NCBI GenBank assembly: GCA_902496775.1
Contig: CABVCF010000018.1
Span: forward strand, 1-27,518
DNA length: 27,518 nt
Source: an uncultured Collinsella sp.
GTDB taxonomy: Bacteria; Actinomycetota; Coriobacteriia; Coriobacteriales; Coriobacteriaceae
Direction of reading: 5' to 3'
A program made the translations under genes and the position numbers. Position 1 is the stretch's first letter, and each line of letters begins with the position of its first letter. Positions 14,919 to 23,033 of this stretch are shown in pieces. The notes below the pieces were generated by a model. That model saw nothing but the letters and a program-made list of their open reading frames with translations. It was not told where the DNA came from and did no database searches.

Positions 14919-17708
14919 ATGGATGGTCCAAGCGTGAGTCTCGGCAGCAAACTATCCAACGCAAAGGTCTCCTTTGCGATATTTAAGCGCGACATTAAGC
15001 GACTGCTTATGAATCCCGTCGCCCTGGTGGTCACCCTGGGCGTGTGCGTCATTCCCTCGCTGTATGCCTGGTACAACATCGTTGCAAACTGGGATCCGTA
15101 CGGAAATACCCAGGGCATTAAAATCGCCATCGCCAACAACGATCAGGGCACCCAGAACGACCTAGTGGGAGAGCTCAACGCAGGCGATAAGGTGGTCGAC
15201 CAGCTCAAGGAGAACGACCAGCTTGGCTGGACCTTCGTCGACTCGGCGGCAGATGCCAAAGAGGGCGTCGAAAGTGGCGAATACTATGCTGCCATCGTGA
15301 TTCCCAAGAACTTCTCCGACAATCTCGTCTCGATGCTCGACGGCAATTACCATCAGCCGAAGCTCACCTATTACGTCAACGAGAAAAAGAGCGCCATTGC
15401 GCCCAAGGTCACCGATACCGGTGCCAACACCATCGAGGAGCAGATCAACTCGGAGTTTGTCTCCACGGTGGGCGAGACCGTCGCGGGCATTGCCAAAGAT
15501 GCTGGCATCGACCTTAAAGACAAGGCAACCCAGACCAAGGATTCGCTGGCGGGCTCGGTGTCCGAGGCGTCTGATACCCTGGGCGAAGTACGCGATTCCA
15601 TCGGCGACATGAACACCGCCATCGACAAGACGAGCAACTCGATTCCTTCGGCCGATGCTGCGCTGGCGGGCCTGCAGGGGCAGGCGCCTTCGCTAACGCA
15701 GGCAATCGCTCAGGGTAATGATCTGCTGGGCGAAGCTCGCACCACGGCTGGCAAGTCCATCACCTCGCTCTCCAAGGCACTCTCGGAGGGCAGCATCGTG
15801 CTGAGCAAGACATCGGCTTCTGCGAACGCCTCGATTGGCAAACTCACCGGTACGGTTACGTCCACGACCACTCGTATCGACAACTCGCTCGAATCCCTTC
15901 AGGCGACGATTGACCACAACAGCGCTGTCATCGAGCGCCTGCAGATTCTCGCTAACGATACGTCAACGGGGTCGGAGGACGCCGACGCGCTCATCGCATC
16001 GACCATCAATTCGCTTCGCGAGCAAAACCAGAAGCTGCAGAGCATCAAGGATGGCCTTTCTGCACAGTCGCGCGCCATGGCAAAGGACGCTACGGCAATC
16101 TCGAACGCGAGCAACGCACTCAACACGGCAATTCAGACCGGTACGGCTAACCTCGGTCAGGCTCAGACCGATCTGGGGCAGAACGCGCTGCCGAAGGCTT
16201 CGAGCGCGCTTGACTCCTTTGCCGCCGTTTCGGGCGATTTGACCGGCATTGTATCGGGTATGACCCCCACGATAGCGAGCGCGCGCGGCACGCTGGCGCA
16301 GCTCGACGCCACGCTCAAGCAGGCAAAGACCACGCTGTCTCAAACCGATGCCTCCCTTGCCAAGGTTCAGGACAAGCTCGCGACCGCCGCTAATGACATT
16401 GCGGCGCTGCAGACCTCTGAGTCTATGGGCGAGTTAGTCGACCTCATGGACGTCGACGTCAATGACGTGGCAGATTTCATGGCATCTCCGGTTGAGCTGA
16501 CGTCCAAGTCAATCTATCCGGTCAAGAGCTTTGGCTCGGGCATCGCGCCCTTCTACACTAATCTGGCGCTGTGGGTGGGCGGCTATGTGCTCATCGCTAT
16601 CTACAAACTCGAGGTCGACCGCGAGGGCATCGGTAGCTTTACGGCGCGTCAGGGCTACTTTGGCCGCTGGCTGCTGCTGGTGATCCTGGGCGCGTTCCAG
16701 GCCATCATCGTTACGGTGGGCGATTTGGTGATTGGCGTGCAGTGCGTCAACCCGCTGCTGTTCGTGCTGGGCGGCATCGCTATCTCGTTCACCTACGTCA
16801 ACATCATCTATGCGCTGTCCACCACGTTTAAGCATATCGGCAAGGCTATCGGTGTCATTCTCGTTATCGTGCAGATTCCGGGTTCGTCGGGCATGTATCC
16901 CATCGAGATGATGCCCGGCTTCTTCCAGTGGCTGCATCCGCTGCTGCCCTTTACCTACGGCATCAATCTGCTGCGCGAGACGGTCGGCGGCATGTACTCG
17001 TTCAACTACCTGTTCAACCTGTGCATCCTGGGCGTGTTCCTTATCATCGCGCTCTTTATCGGTCTGCAGCTGCGCCCGTTGCTGCTCAACCTCAATCTGC
17101 TCTTTGATAAGCAGCTTTCCACGACGGGCCTCATGATCTGCGAGTCCAACGACCTGCCGCGCCAGCGCTATTCGCTGCGCACGGCCATGCGCGTCATGCT
17201 CGATTCGGATTCGTACCGCCGCGAGCTGCTCGACCATGCCGTGACGTTTGAGCATCGCTATCCGTACTACATCAAGGGCGGTTTTGCCGCCGTGGTGGGC
17301 GTTCAGGTCCTGCTCTTTGTACTGTCGACGGTGCTCGATATCGACAATAACGGCAAGATTATCCTGCTCGTTATCTGGATCATTTCGGTTATCGCCATCT
17401 GCGGCTGGCTCATTAACATCGAATATATCCGCGCGAGCCTCAATACCCAGATGCGTATCTCGGCGCTTTCGGACGAGGACCTTCGCCGCGAGATGCGCGA
17501 GCATACGGCTGCCATCCCTGCCGCCCGTCACATGTTTGGTCTCAACGCCAGCGAGCGGGGCACCAAGGACAGCGAGCAGCCCACGAGCCGTCTGCCGCAT
17601 ATCGGTGCGCATCGTAAGGCTCAAGATGCCGATGGCGTTGACAACGTAAACGGAAACGATGGGGACACCACCCCGCTCGGCAAGCACTCCAAAGGAGGTG
17701 AGGCATAA
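14919..17708 (+). CDS. YhgE/Pip family membrane protein with a C-terminal extension
   Basis: A large membrane protein of the YhgE/Pip (phage infection protein)/EsaA-like group, related to ABC-2 permeases. A first membrane helix (NPVALVVTLGVCVIPSLYAW) is followed by the family signature YNIVANWDPYGNT. An extracytoplasmic region of about 450 residues is rich in Ser/Thr/Ala and heptad-like helices. Then come five C-terminal helices with FYTNLALWVGGYVL and GSSGMYPIEMMP. Unlike its neighbour it continues for about 200 residues with two more helices (GFAAVVGVQVLLFVLSTVLD and IILLVIWIISVIAICGWLIN) and a polar tail. The start is uncertain: TTG 14850, ATG 14883, ATG 14919 or GTG 14934; the neighbour's N-terminus supports the last two. 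Substrate unknown. Confidence 0.88.
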   Translation: MDGPSVSLGSKLSNAKVSFAIFKRDIKRLLMNPVALVVTLGVCVIPSLYAWYNIVANWDPYGNTQGIKIAIANNDQGTQNDLVGELNAGDKVVDQLKENDQLGWTFVDSAADAKEGVESGEYYAAIVIPKNFSDNLVSMLDGNYHQPKLTYYVNEKKSAIAPKVTDTGANTIEEQINSEFVSTVGETVAGIAKDAGIDLKDKATQTKDSLAGSVSEASDTLGEVRDSIGDMNTAIDKTSNSIPSADAALAGLQGQAPSLTQAIAQGNDLLGEARTTAGKSITSLSKALSEGSIVLSKTSASANASIGKLTGTVTSTTTRIDNSLESLQATIDHNSAVIERLQILANDTSTGSEDADALIASTINSLREQNQKLQSIKDGLSAQSRAMAKDATAISNASNALNTAIQTGTANLGQAQTDLGQNALPKASSALDSFAAVSGDLTGIVSGMTPTIASARGTLAQLDATLKQAKTTLSQTDASLAKVQDKLATAANDIAALQTSESMGELVDLMDVDVNDVADFMASPVELTSKSIYPVKSFGSGIAPFYTNLALWVGGYVLIAIYKLEVDREGIGSFTARQGYFGRWLLLVILGAFQAIIVTVGDLVIGVQCVNPLLFVLGGIAISFTYVNIIYALSTTFKHIGKAIGVILVIVQIPGSSGMYPIEMMPGFFQWLHPLLPFTYGINLLRETVGGMYSFNYLFNLCILGVFLIIALFIGLQLRPLLLNLNLLFDKQLSTTGLMICESNDLPRQRYSLRTAMRVMLDSDSYRRELLDHAVTFEHRYPYYIKGGFAAVVGVQVLLFVLSTVLDIDNNGKIILLVIWIISVIAICGWLINIEYIRASLNTQMRISALSDEDLRREMREHTAAIPAARHMFGLNASERGTKDSEQPTSRLPHIGAHRKAQDADGVDNVNGNDGDTTPLGKHSKGGEA
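17691..17708 (+). promoter_or_regulatory. Strong ribosome binding site inside the end of the first YhgE gene
   Basis: AAAGGAGGTGA (17691-17701) is a full anti-16S match. It lies inside the last codons of the first gene, and TAA (17706-17708) is directly followed by ATG (17709). This indicates translational coupling of the two genes. Confidence 0.85.
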
Positions 17709-19898
17709 ATGAAAAACATCCTGCACCTGTTTAAGCGCGATGTTCAAAACGTGTCTCGCTCCGTGATTGGCTTGATTGTCGTGATGGGTCTCATTATCGT
17801 GCCGTGCCTGTACGCGTGGTTTAACATCGCCGGAAGCTGGGATCCGTATGGCAACACCGGCAATCTCAAGATCGCCGTGGTCAACACCGACGAGGGCTAC
17901 GAGAGCGATCTGATTCCCGTCGAGGTCAACGTGGGCGAAAACGTAACCTCCACCCTGCGCGGCAACGAGAACTTCGATTGGGTCGTCCTCAACGACCGCG
18001 ATAAGGCGATTGAGGGCGTTAAGTCGGGCGCGTACTACGCTGCCGTCGTTATCCCTAAAACGTTTAGCGCCGACATGATGACGCTTTTCTCGACCGAGGT
18101 GAAGCACGCCGATATCGAGTTCTATGAGAACCAGAAGGCCAACGCCATCGCGCAGATCGTGACTGAAAAGGGTTCGAGCGCCGTCCAGAGTCAGGTCAAC
18201 GAGACCTTTACCAAGACCATCACGACCATCGGCCTTAAGACCGTGTCCAGCCTGCTCGACTATATGAGCACCGACCAGGTGAGCAACTTTATCGCCAATC
18301 TGTCCTCGACGCTGGGCGATTCGGTCCAGGACCTGCAGGACGTTCAGGCCAGTGCAACGTCGCTTGCGGGCATTTTGAGTTCTACGTCCGATTCACTGAC
18401 ATCGGCGGGCGGCATGCTCAAACAGTCCGGATCGACCGAGGAGTCGGTGAAGCAGCTCATGCAGCATGCCGAGAGCGGTATTGCCGATTCCGAGCAAGCG
18501 CTCAAGTCTGCCAGCGATGCGATCGATGCCGCTATTGATGGGAGCGCAGGTTCGTTCGATAACGTTTCTACCGAGCTCGCAAAGGCATTCGACGCTGCAA
18601 ACAAGCATGTCAATCTTACGGTGTCTCAGCTCAACGATGGTGCAGTGTCACTCAAGAACCGTGCCGACGAGATTGATGCCACGGCGAATGAGCTCCGTAG
18701 TCTTGCTGGCCAGGTGAGTAACGATAAGCTCAAGGCAGGGCTTGAGGACGCGGCTGCTGAGCTTGACAAAACCGCGACGGAGTACCGCAACAATGCCAAT
18801 GAGCTGACGAACATCGCGACGTCGCTCACGAAGAGCATGGCCGAGGTCAACAGCTCGCGTGCCGAGGTCGACCAGGCCATCGCCGATGCCAAGGCGGGTA
18901 TCTCGGGTGCCAAGTCCGACTACGATTCTACGTTCTCGGTTAAGGCCAAAGAGCTCAAGAAGACCATTTCGGGCGTTCTGGATTCCCTGAACGGTATCTC
19001 GGGTGACCTAGATAGCGCCGTGAGCGGTCTGACCGACGCCTCTGGTTCGCTCGCGAAGGGTCTCTCCAAGGCTGCAAGGCTCGTCAACAAGGCTTCCGAT
19101 CAGCTGGGTGAGGCATCGGACAAGATTAGCGCGTTCAAGGACGAGCTCGACGGTGCCCTTATGTCGGACGATCTGGCCACGATCAAGACGATGATCGGCA
19201 ACGACCCCGATGGCCTCGCCGTGTCGCTTTCCGGCCCCGTTGCGCTCGATCGCAAGCCGGTCTATCCGATCCGCAACTACGGCTCGGCCATGGCGCCGTT
19301 CTACACGATTTTGTCGCTGTGGGTGGGCTCGATTGTTCTGGCGGCCATGATGAAGGTCTCGGTTGACGATGAGCTCATCAACGAACTCATTCCCGTGCGC
19401 TTGCACGAGATCTACCTGGGCCGTTATCTGTTCTTTGGCGGTCTGGCCTTGCTGCAGGCAACGCTCGTGTGCGCGGGCGACATTCTGTTCTTTGGCATCC
19501 AGTGCGACAACCCCCTGCAGTTTGTGCTTGCCGGCTGGGTCGCGAGCCTCGTGTTCTCCAATATCGTCTACACGCTCACGGTATCGTTTGGAGATATCGG
19601 CAAGGCCCTCGCCGTCGTGCTGCTGGTCATGCAGGTCGGCGGTTCGGGCGGTACGTTCCCCATCGAGATGACCGGTCCCGTGTTCCAGGCGATCTATCCG
19701 TTCCTGCCGTTTACCCACGGCATCAACGCCATGCACGCCGCCATGGCCGGTGCCTACCATATGGAGTACTGGGTTGAGTTGGGCATTCTGGCGAGCTATC
19801 TGATTCCGTCGCTGGCCCTGGGCGTCGTCTTCCGCCGCCCGGTTATCAAAGCCAACGACTGGATCATCGAAAAGCTGGAGTCAACCAAATTGATTTAA
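17709..19898 (+). CDS. YhgE/Pip family membrane protein, second of a pair
   Basis: A paralogue of the preceding gene, 729 residues. The N-terminal helix (IGLIVVMGLIIVPCLYAW) is followed by the same signature (FNIAGSWDPYGNT). The large extracytoplasmic part (about 60-520) is dominated by Ala/Ser/Asp-rich helices, likely coiled coils. Five or six C-terminal helices include FYTILSLWVGSIVLAAMM, ILFFGIQCDNPLQFVLAGW and GGSGGTFPIEMTGPVF. It lacks the C-terminal extension of its neighbour. The zero-base gap and similar architecture suggest a heteromeric membrane complex. Family members have been linked to phage adsorption and to type VII secretion (EsaA/YueB), but no type VII genes occur here, so the role is open. 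Confidence 0.92.
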   Translation: MKNILHLFKRDVQNVSRSVIGLIVVMGLIIVPCLYAWFNIAGSWDPYGNTGNLKIAVVNTDEGYESDLIPVEVNVGENVTSTLRGNENFDWVVLNDRDKAIEGVKSGAYYAAVVIPKTFSADMMTLFSTEVKHADIEFYENQKANAIAQIVTEKGSSAVQSQVNETFTKTITTIGLKTVSSLLDYMSTDQVSNFIANLSSTLGDSVQDLQDVQASATSLAGILSSTSDSLTSAGGMLKQSGSTEESVKQLMQHAESGIADSEQALKSASDAIDAAIDGSAGSFDNVSTELAKAFDAANKHVNLTVSQLNDGAVSLKNRADEIDATANELRSLAGQVSNDKLKAGLEDAAAELDKTATEYRNNANELTNIATSLTKSMAEVNSSRAEVDQAIADAKAGISGAKSDYDSTFSVKAKELKKTISGVLDSLNGISGDLDSAVSGLTDASGSLAKGLSKAARLVNKASDQLGEASDKISAFKDELDGALMSDDLATIKTMIGNDPDGLAVSLSGPVALDRKPVYPIRNYGSAMAPFYTILSLWVGSIVLAAMMKVSVDDELINELIPVRLHEIYLGRYLFFGGLALLQATLVCAGDILFFGIQCDNPLQFVLAGWVASLVFSNIVYTLTVSFGDIGKALAVVLLVMQVGGSGGTFPIEMTGPVFQAIYPFLPFTHGINAMHAAMAGAYHMEYWVELGILASYLIPSLALGVVFRRPVIKANDWIIEKLESTKLI

Positions 19899-19993
19899 TG
19901 CAGCGACGTAAACGCCGTCGGAACATCGAGGCCTTCCAACCCGATGCTTTAGCGTAGTGAATTGCACGGGTTGCTTGGTTGTTGTTACAGTAG

Positions 19994-20028
19994 CGGGGCG
20001 TGCCGGGGGTCCGGTGCGCCCCGTTTTT
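19994..20028 (+). terminator. Intrinsic terminator of the YhgE pair
   Basis: CGGGGCGTGCCGG (19994-20006) pairs with CCGGTGCGCCCCG (20011-20023), using two adjacent G-U pairs and a 4-base loop, and is followed by TTTTT. Confidence 0.85.
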
Positions 20029-20099
20029 ATTTGACCATGAGGCGGCACGCAGCCATACGCGTGCGGACACCACGCCCAGATTGAGTGCGAGGATGTTCC

Positions 20100-21083
20100 A
20101 TGGCCCAATACGCTGCCAACGAAATCGAAAACTTGCCCGATAGCCCTGTAGCCCGTGAAGACCTGGGCGCGGGCGGCACCTTCCGCGGCGCCGGCGCACG
20201 CTCTCCGCTGTTCTGGAAGGTTCTGCTCCTTTCGGTGGCGGTCATCTGGGGCTACTCCTTTACCACTATGAAGGACGCACTCGGCACCATTCCGGTGTTC
20301 GCGCTGCTCTATGTACGCTTTCTGCCCGCAGCGTTGGTCATGTTTGCCGTCTTCCACAAGCGCATCATTGCACATTTCAACGCTCGCAACCTGATCGTTG
20401 GCCTGAGTATGGGCGTGCTCATGTGGGCGGCCTATGCGTTGCAGACGGTCGGTCTGGCACATACTACGGCGGGCAAGAATGCTTTTTTGACGGGCACGTA
20501 CTGCATCCTTGTGCCGTTCGCGAGCTATTTTCTGAGCGGCGAAAAACTCACCCGCTATAACCTGGGCGCGGCACTGCTGTGCTTGGCGGGCATTGGTTTG
20601 GTGGCGCTCGATAGCGTTGAATTCAACATCGGTGACGTCATTACGCTGGCGGGTGCGGTCTTTTTCGCCATCCAGATGGCGGTGACCGCCAAGTACGGTC
20701 GCAAAATGGACATCAACGTCATCACGTTTTGGATGTTTGTGGGCAACGGCGTGCTGAGCCTGGCAACGTCGCTGCTATTCGAGACCCAAGCGCCTCTGTC
20801 CGTGTGGACGCCGAGCTTTATCACTGCGATGGCGTTTCTCTCGGTGGGCTGCACATGCGTGGCTCTGCTCATCCAAAACGTCGGCCTGGCGCATGTCCCG
20901 GCTTCGACGGGCTCGCTGCTCCTTTCGATGGAGTCCCCTTCGGGCGTGTTGTTTTCGGTGCTGCTGATGGGGGAGGCGCTCACCTCGCGTCTGCTCGCCG
21001 GCTTCGTGCTTATCTTCCTGTCGATTATCTTGAGCGAGACTCACTTCGATTTTTTGCGTCGAAAGCCGCGCCCGCAATTGTAA
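20100..21083 (+). CDS. EamA/DMT-superfamily transporter
   Basis: A drug/metabolite transporter-type permease of 327 residues with about ten membrane helices in two EamA repeats. The first repeat begins VLLLSVAVIWGYSFTTMKDAL, with the family's WG motif and an early positive residue. The second begins near residue 180 (GDVITLAGAVFFAIQMAVTAKYG). The end has ESPSGVLFSVLLMGEALTSR, like the typical EPVFAALFSWLLLGE segment. The N-terminal cytoplasmic tail of about 38 residues is polar. ATG 20100 is chosen over GTG 20085 because GCGAGGA precedes it. The exported substrate cannot be told from sequence; amino acids or other metabolites are possible. Confidence 0.92.
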   Translation: MAQYAANEIENLPDSPVAREDLGAGGTFRGAGARSPLFWKVLLLSVAVIWGYSFTTMKDALGTIPVFALLYVRFLPAALVMFAVFHKRIIAHFNARNLIVGLSMGVLMWAAYALQTVGLAHTTAGKNAFLTGTYCILVPFASYFLSGEKLTRYNLGAALLCLAGIGLVALDSVEFNIGDVITLAGAVFFAIQMAVTAKYGRKMDINVITFWMFVGNGVLSLATSLLFETQAPLSVWTPSFITAMAFLSVGCTCVALLIQNVGLAHVPASTGSLLLSMESPSGVLFSVLLMGEALTSRLLAGFVLIFLSIILSETHFDFLRRKPRPQL

Positions 21084-21095
21084 ACAACTTGTTGC

Positions 21096-21122
21096 GCCGC
21101 CCTCCCGGGGCGGCATTTTTTA
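21096..21122 (+). terminator. Intrinsic terminator of the EamA transporter gene
   Basis: GCCGCCC (21096-21102) pairs with GGGCGGC (21108-21114) around a 5-base loop, then A and a run of T. Confidence 0.88.
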
Positions 21123-21156
21123 TGCGTCGCCCTTAAAGTAGTACTTTGCACTTTAC

Positions 21157-21178
21157 GCTATCAAAGTGCTTGCTGCAA
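21157..21178. promoter_or_regulatory. Inverted repeat upstream of the amidohydrolase gene
   Basis: GCACTTT and AAAGTGC are separated by 8 bases, about 25 bases before the ATG. It may be an operator or a leader hairpin. No convincing -35/-10 pair was found. Confidence 0.35.
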
Positions 21179-21199
21179 AAACGTTACTGGGGGGCATCT

Positions 21200-22495
21200 A
21201 TGGCACCAGCACTGTCCGATCTTCAACCGCAATCAGCGCCCAAGGCCACCGCGGCGGCGCAGGCCGCTATCGGTGACGGTCTTGTTGCAGAAGCTCAGGC
21301 TTTTGCAGACGAGCTCGCTGCGTGGCGACACGATTTACACCAGATGCCCGAGCTGGGCAATAGCCTCCCGCAGACCTCTGCGTATATTCAAGCGCGCCTG
21401 ACCGAGATGGATATCCCATTTGCCACGCTCGTCGATGGTTCCTGTGTTGTGGGCCTTGTCGGCGCCGGTGCCGTCGCGGCCCAGGGCAATGGCGTCTGCA
21501 CGGACGAACAGGCCGGTACGGTCGTTATGCTGCGTGGCGACATGGATGCCCTGCCCGTTGCCGAAGAGTCAGGCGAGCCTTTCGCCTCTACGAACGGCTG
21601 CATGCACGCATGCGGACACGATATGCACGCGACGGCGCTGCTTGGTGCAGCCCGTATGCTCAAGGCGCGCGAGGCGGAGCTTGTCGACGCCAATGCCACG
21701 GTTAAGTTGCTGTTCCAGCCGGGCGAGGAAACCTTTGAGGGTGCCCGCGCCGCCATCGCCGATGGTCTGCTACAGAACCCGCGTCCCCAGGCCGCCTTTG
21801 CCATGCATGTCAATAGCCAGTCGCCGCTTGGCCTGGTGCTCTACGGCAGCCCGGCGCTCTCGGGCGTGTACGGTTTTCGCATCACGCTTCAGGGCAAGGG
21901 TGGTCATGGCTCGAGCCCCGAGATCTGCATCGACCCCATCACGGCCGGCGTCCATGTGCATCTGGCGCTTCAGGAGCTCATCTCCCGCGAGGTGCCGGCG
22001 GCCAAGGAGGTCGCACTGACTGTCGGTAAGTTCGCCGGCGGTCAGGCCGCAAATGTCATCCCCGACACTTGTGTGCTCGAGGGAACGCTGCGCGGCTTCG
22101 ACGTCGAGCTCATGGAGCACCTCAAGACCCGCATCGCGGAGGTCGTCAAAGGTGTTGCCACGACCTATCGTACGCCGGCGACTATCGAGACGCTCTCGGA
22201 TGTTCCCCCGCTCGTACTCGATGACGATATGACGCAGGCGTCGCTTGGCTACGTGGGCGCGGTGCTGCCCAAGTCTGCCTTCTTGCCACTGTTCCACGCC
22301 ATGGCGAGCGAGGACTTCGCGCTTATCTCGAGCGAGATACCGAGCGCGTACTTTACGATCGGCGCAGCTGTGACCGATACGGACGAGCACTTTGCCCAGC
22401 ACCATCCCAAGGCACGCTTTAACGATGCCGAGCTGCCACTCGGCGCTGCGGCTTATGCGGCAGTCGCTTTGGGCTATATCGCCGACCACCGGTAG
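21200..22495 (+). CDS. M20 family metallo-amidohydrolase (IAA-amino acid hydrolase/hippuricase type)
   Basis: A cytoplasmic two-metal hydrolase of 431 residues that cleaves N-acylated amino acids or related amides. The M20D pattern is complete: RHDLHQMPELG near the N-terminus, RGDMDALPV, metal ligands in HACGHDMH, the catalytic glutamates in FQPGEE, the dimerisation-domain motif GKGGHGSSPE, and a late His/Glu region (FHAMASEDFALI). ATG 21200 follows GGGGGGC; the in-frame ATG at 21146 has no such site. A fragment of an MFS transporter lies 9 bases downstream, so hydrolase and importer may once have formed one operon. The natural substrate is not evident. Confidence 0.93.
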   Translation: MAPALSDLQPQSAPKATAAAQAAIGDGLVAEAQAFADELAAWRHDLHQMPELGNSLPQTSAYIQARLTEMDIPFATLVDGSCVVGLVGAGAVAAQGNGVCTDEQAGTVVMLRGDMDALPVAEESGEPFASTNGCMHACGHDMHATALLGAARMLKAREAELVDANATVKLLFQPGEETFEGARAAIADGLLQNPRPQAAFAMHVNSQSPLGLVLYGSPALSGVYGFRITLQGKGGHGSSPEICIDPITAGVHVHLALQELISREVPAAKEVALTVGKFAGGQAANVIPDTCVLEGTLRGFDVELMEHLKTRIAEVVKGVATTYRTPATIETLSDVPPLVLDDDMTQASLGYVGAVLPKSAFLPLFHAMASEDFALISSEIPSAYFTIGAAVTDTDEHFAQHHPKARFNDAELPLGAAAYAAVALGYIADHR

Positions 22496-22504
22496 TACCC
22501 AACC

Positions 22505-22729
22505 TTGCCTTTCAAGCCTGCGGGCATGCCCGTAAGGCCTATGCCCTTGTCTTTCAAGGCAATCTTGGACACTACCGGCGCCATCGTCTCGGGCGTGCTG
22601 TTCGATGCCACGGGCTCCTTTGCGAGCACCTGGATTGTGTGCCTGGCGTGCTCCGTGGTCATGCTCGTGTTCCTGCTGGCATCCGAGCCCATCGCCGCCA
22701 AGCTGCGCGCGAGCGTGGCGGGGGAGTAG
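22505..22729 (+). pseudogene. C-terminal remnant of an MFS transporter
   Basis: The frame encodes about 74 residues. From about residue 20 it reads like the last helices of a major facilitator transporter: LDTTGAIVSGVLFDATGSFA (the G-x-x-x-D-x-T-G-S motif before the final helices) and WIVCLACSVVMLVFLLASEP, followed by a polar tail. The ten or more upstream helices are missing. The start ATG has no ribosome site. The first 60 bases hold inverted and direct repeats (CTTTCAAG twice; TTGCCTT/AAGGCAA; palindrome CGGGCATGCCCG), possibly a deletion scar. Most likely a decayed gene, less likely a small membrane protein. Confidence 0.55.
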
Positions 22730-22762
22730 ACGCCCGTCGCTCTTTTCCGTTCGCCCCGTTCT

Positions 22763-22830
22763 GCCCGTGGCTGCCTTGGAAGCCGAATGGATGCTCGTAC
22801 CATCATTCGGTTTCCAAGGCGGCCACGGGC
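22763..22830 (+). repeat. Long hairpin 1 of a triple array
   Basis: Arms of 27 bases (22763-22789 and 22804-22830) pair around a 14-base loop. The two imperfect positions both become G-U pairs in plus-strand RNA. Confidence 0.8.
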
Positions 22831-22838
22831 CTACGAAA

Positions 22839-22902
22839 TGATCCGTTTTCCTCCGTCCCCAGCAGATCACGTGATTCGAAAGAGACGGAGGAAAACGGAT
22901 CA
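22839..22902 (+). repeat. Long hairpin 2 of a triple array
   Basis: Arms of 19 bases (22839-22857 and 22884-22902) are perfectly complementary. The 26-base loop holds the perfect palindrome ATCACGTGAT (22866-22875). Its left arm is related to the hairpin after htpG (14715-14743). Confidence 0.8.
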
Positions 22903-22903
22903 C

Positions 22904-22979
22904 AAACAGCGGCGGTGCGTCTGGCCGAACGAGTCCCCATACCCTCGTTCGGTCAGGCGCGCCGCCGCGTTGCTGTTTT
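22904..22979 (+). terminator. Long hairpin 3 of a triple array, terminator-like
   Basis: Arms of 24 bases (22910-22933 and 22944-22967) pair around a 10-base loop, with three G-U pairs. An outer stem AAACAGC (22904-22910) with GCTGTTT (22972-22978) leads into TTTTG. It ends about 7 bases before the hisS -10 box. Confidence 0.65.
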
Positions 22980-22985
22980 GTGCCG

Positions 22986-22991
22986 TATAAT
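22986..22991 (+). promoter_or_regulatory. -10 box of hisS
   Basis: A consensus TATAAT lies 42 bases before the hisS ATG. The expected -35 region falls in hairpin 3 and has no clear TTGACA. Confidence 0.5.
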
Positions 22992-23033
22992 GTCCACTAC
23001 CTATGACGCGATACAAAAGAAAGGTGTTTGCCC

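Noticed and set aside
16509..18107. A 532-codon minus-strand frame spanning the two YhgE genes
   Set aside because: It crosses the junction of two well-supported genes; composition (His/Gln/Arg-rich) is typical of an antisense shadow.
19962..19991. Promoter-like TTGCAC-N18-TACAGT before the EamA gene
   Set aside because: Its start site would fall inside the stem of the YhgE terminator, so it is probably a chance match, though a nested promoter cannot be excluded.
22981..23033. T-box leader for hisS
   Set aside because: The leader from the -10 box to the start is only about 40 bases, and no T-box sequence (TGGNACCGCG-like) or specifier stem was found in the hairpin array.
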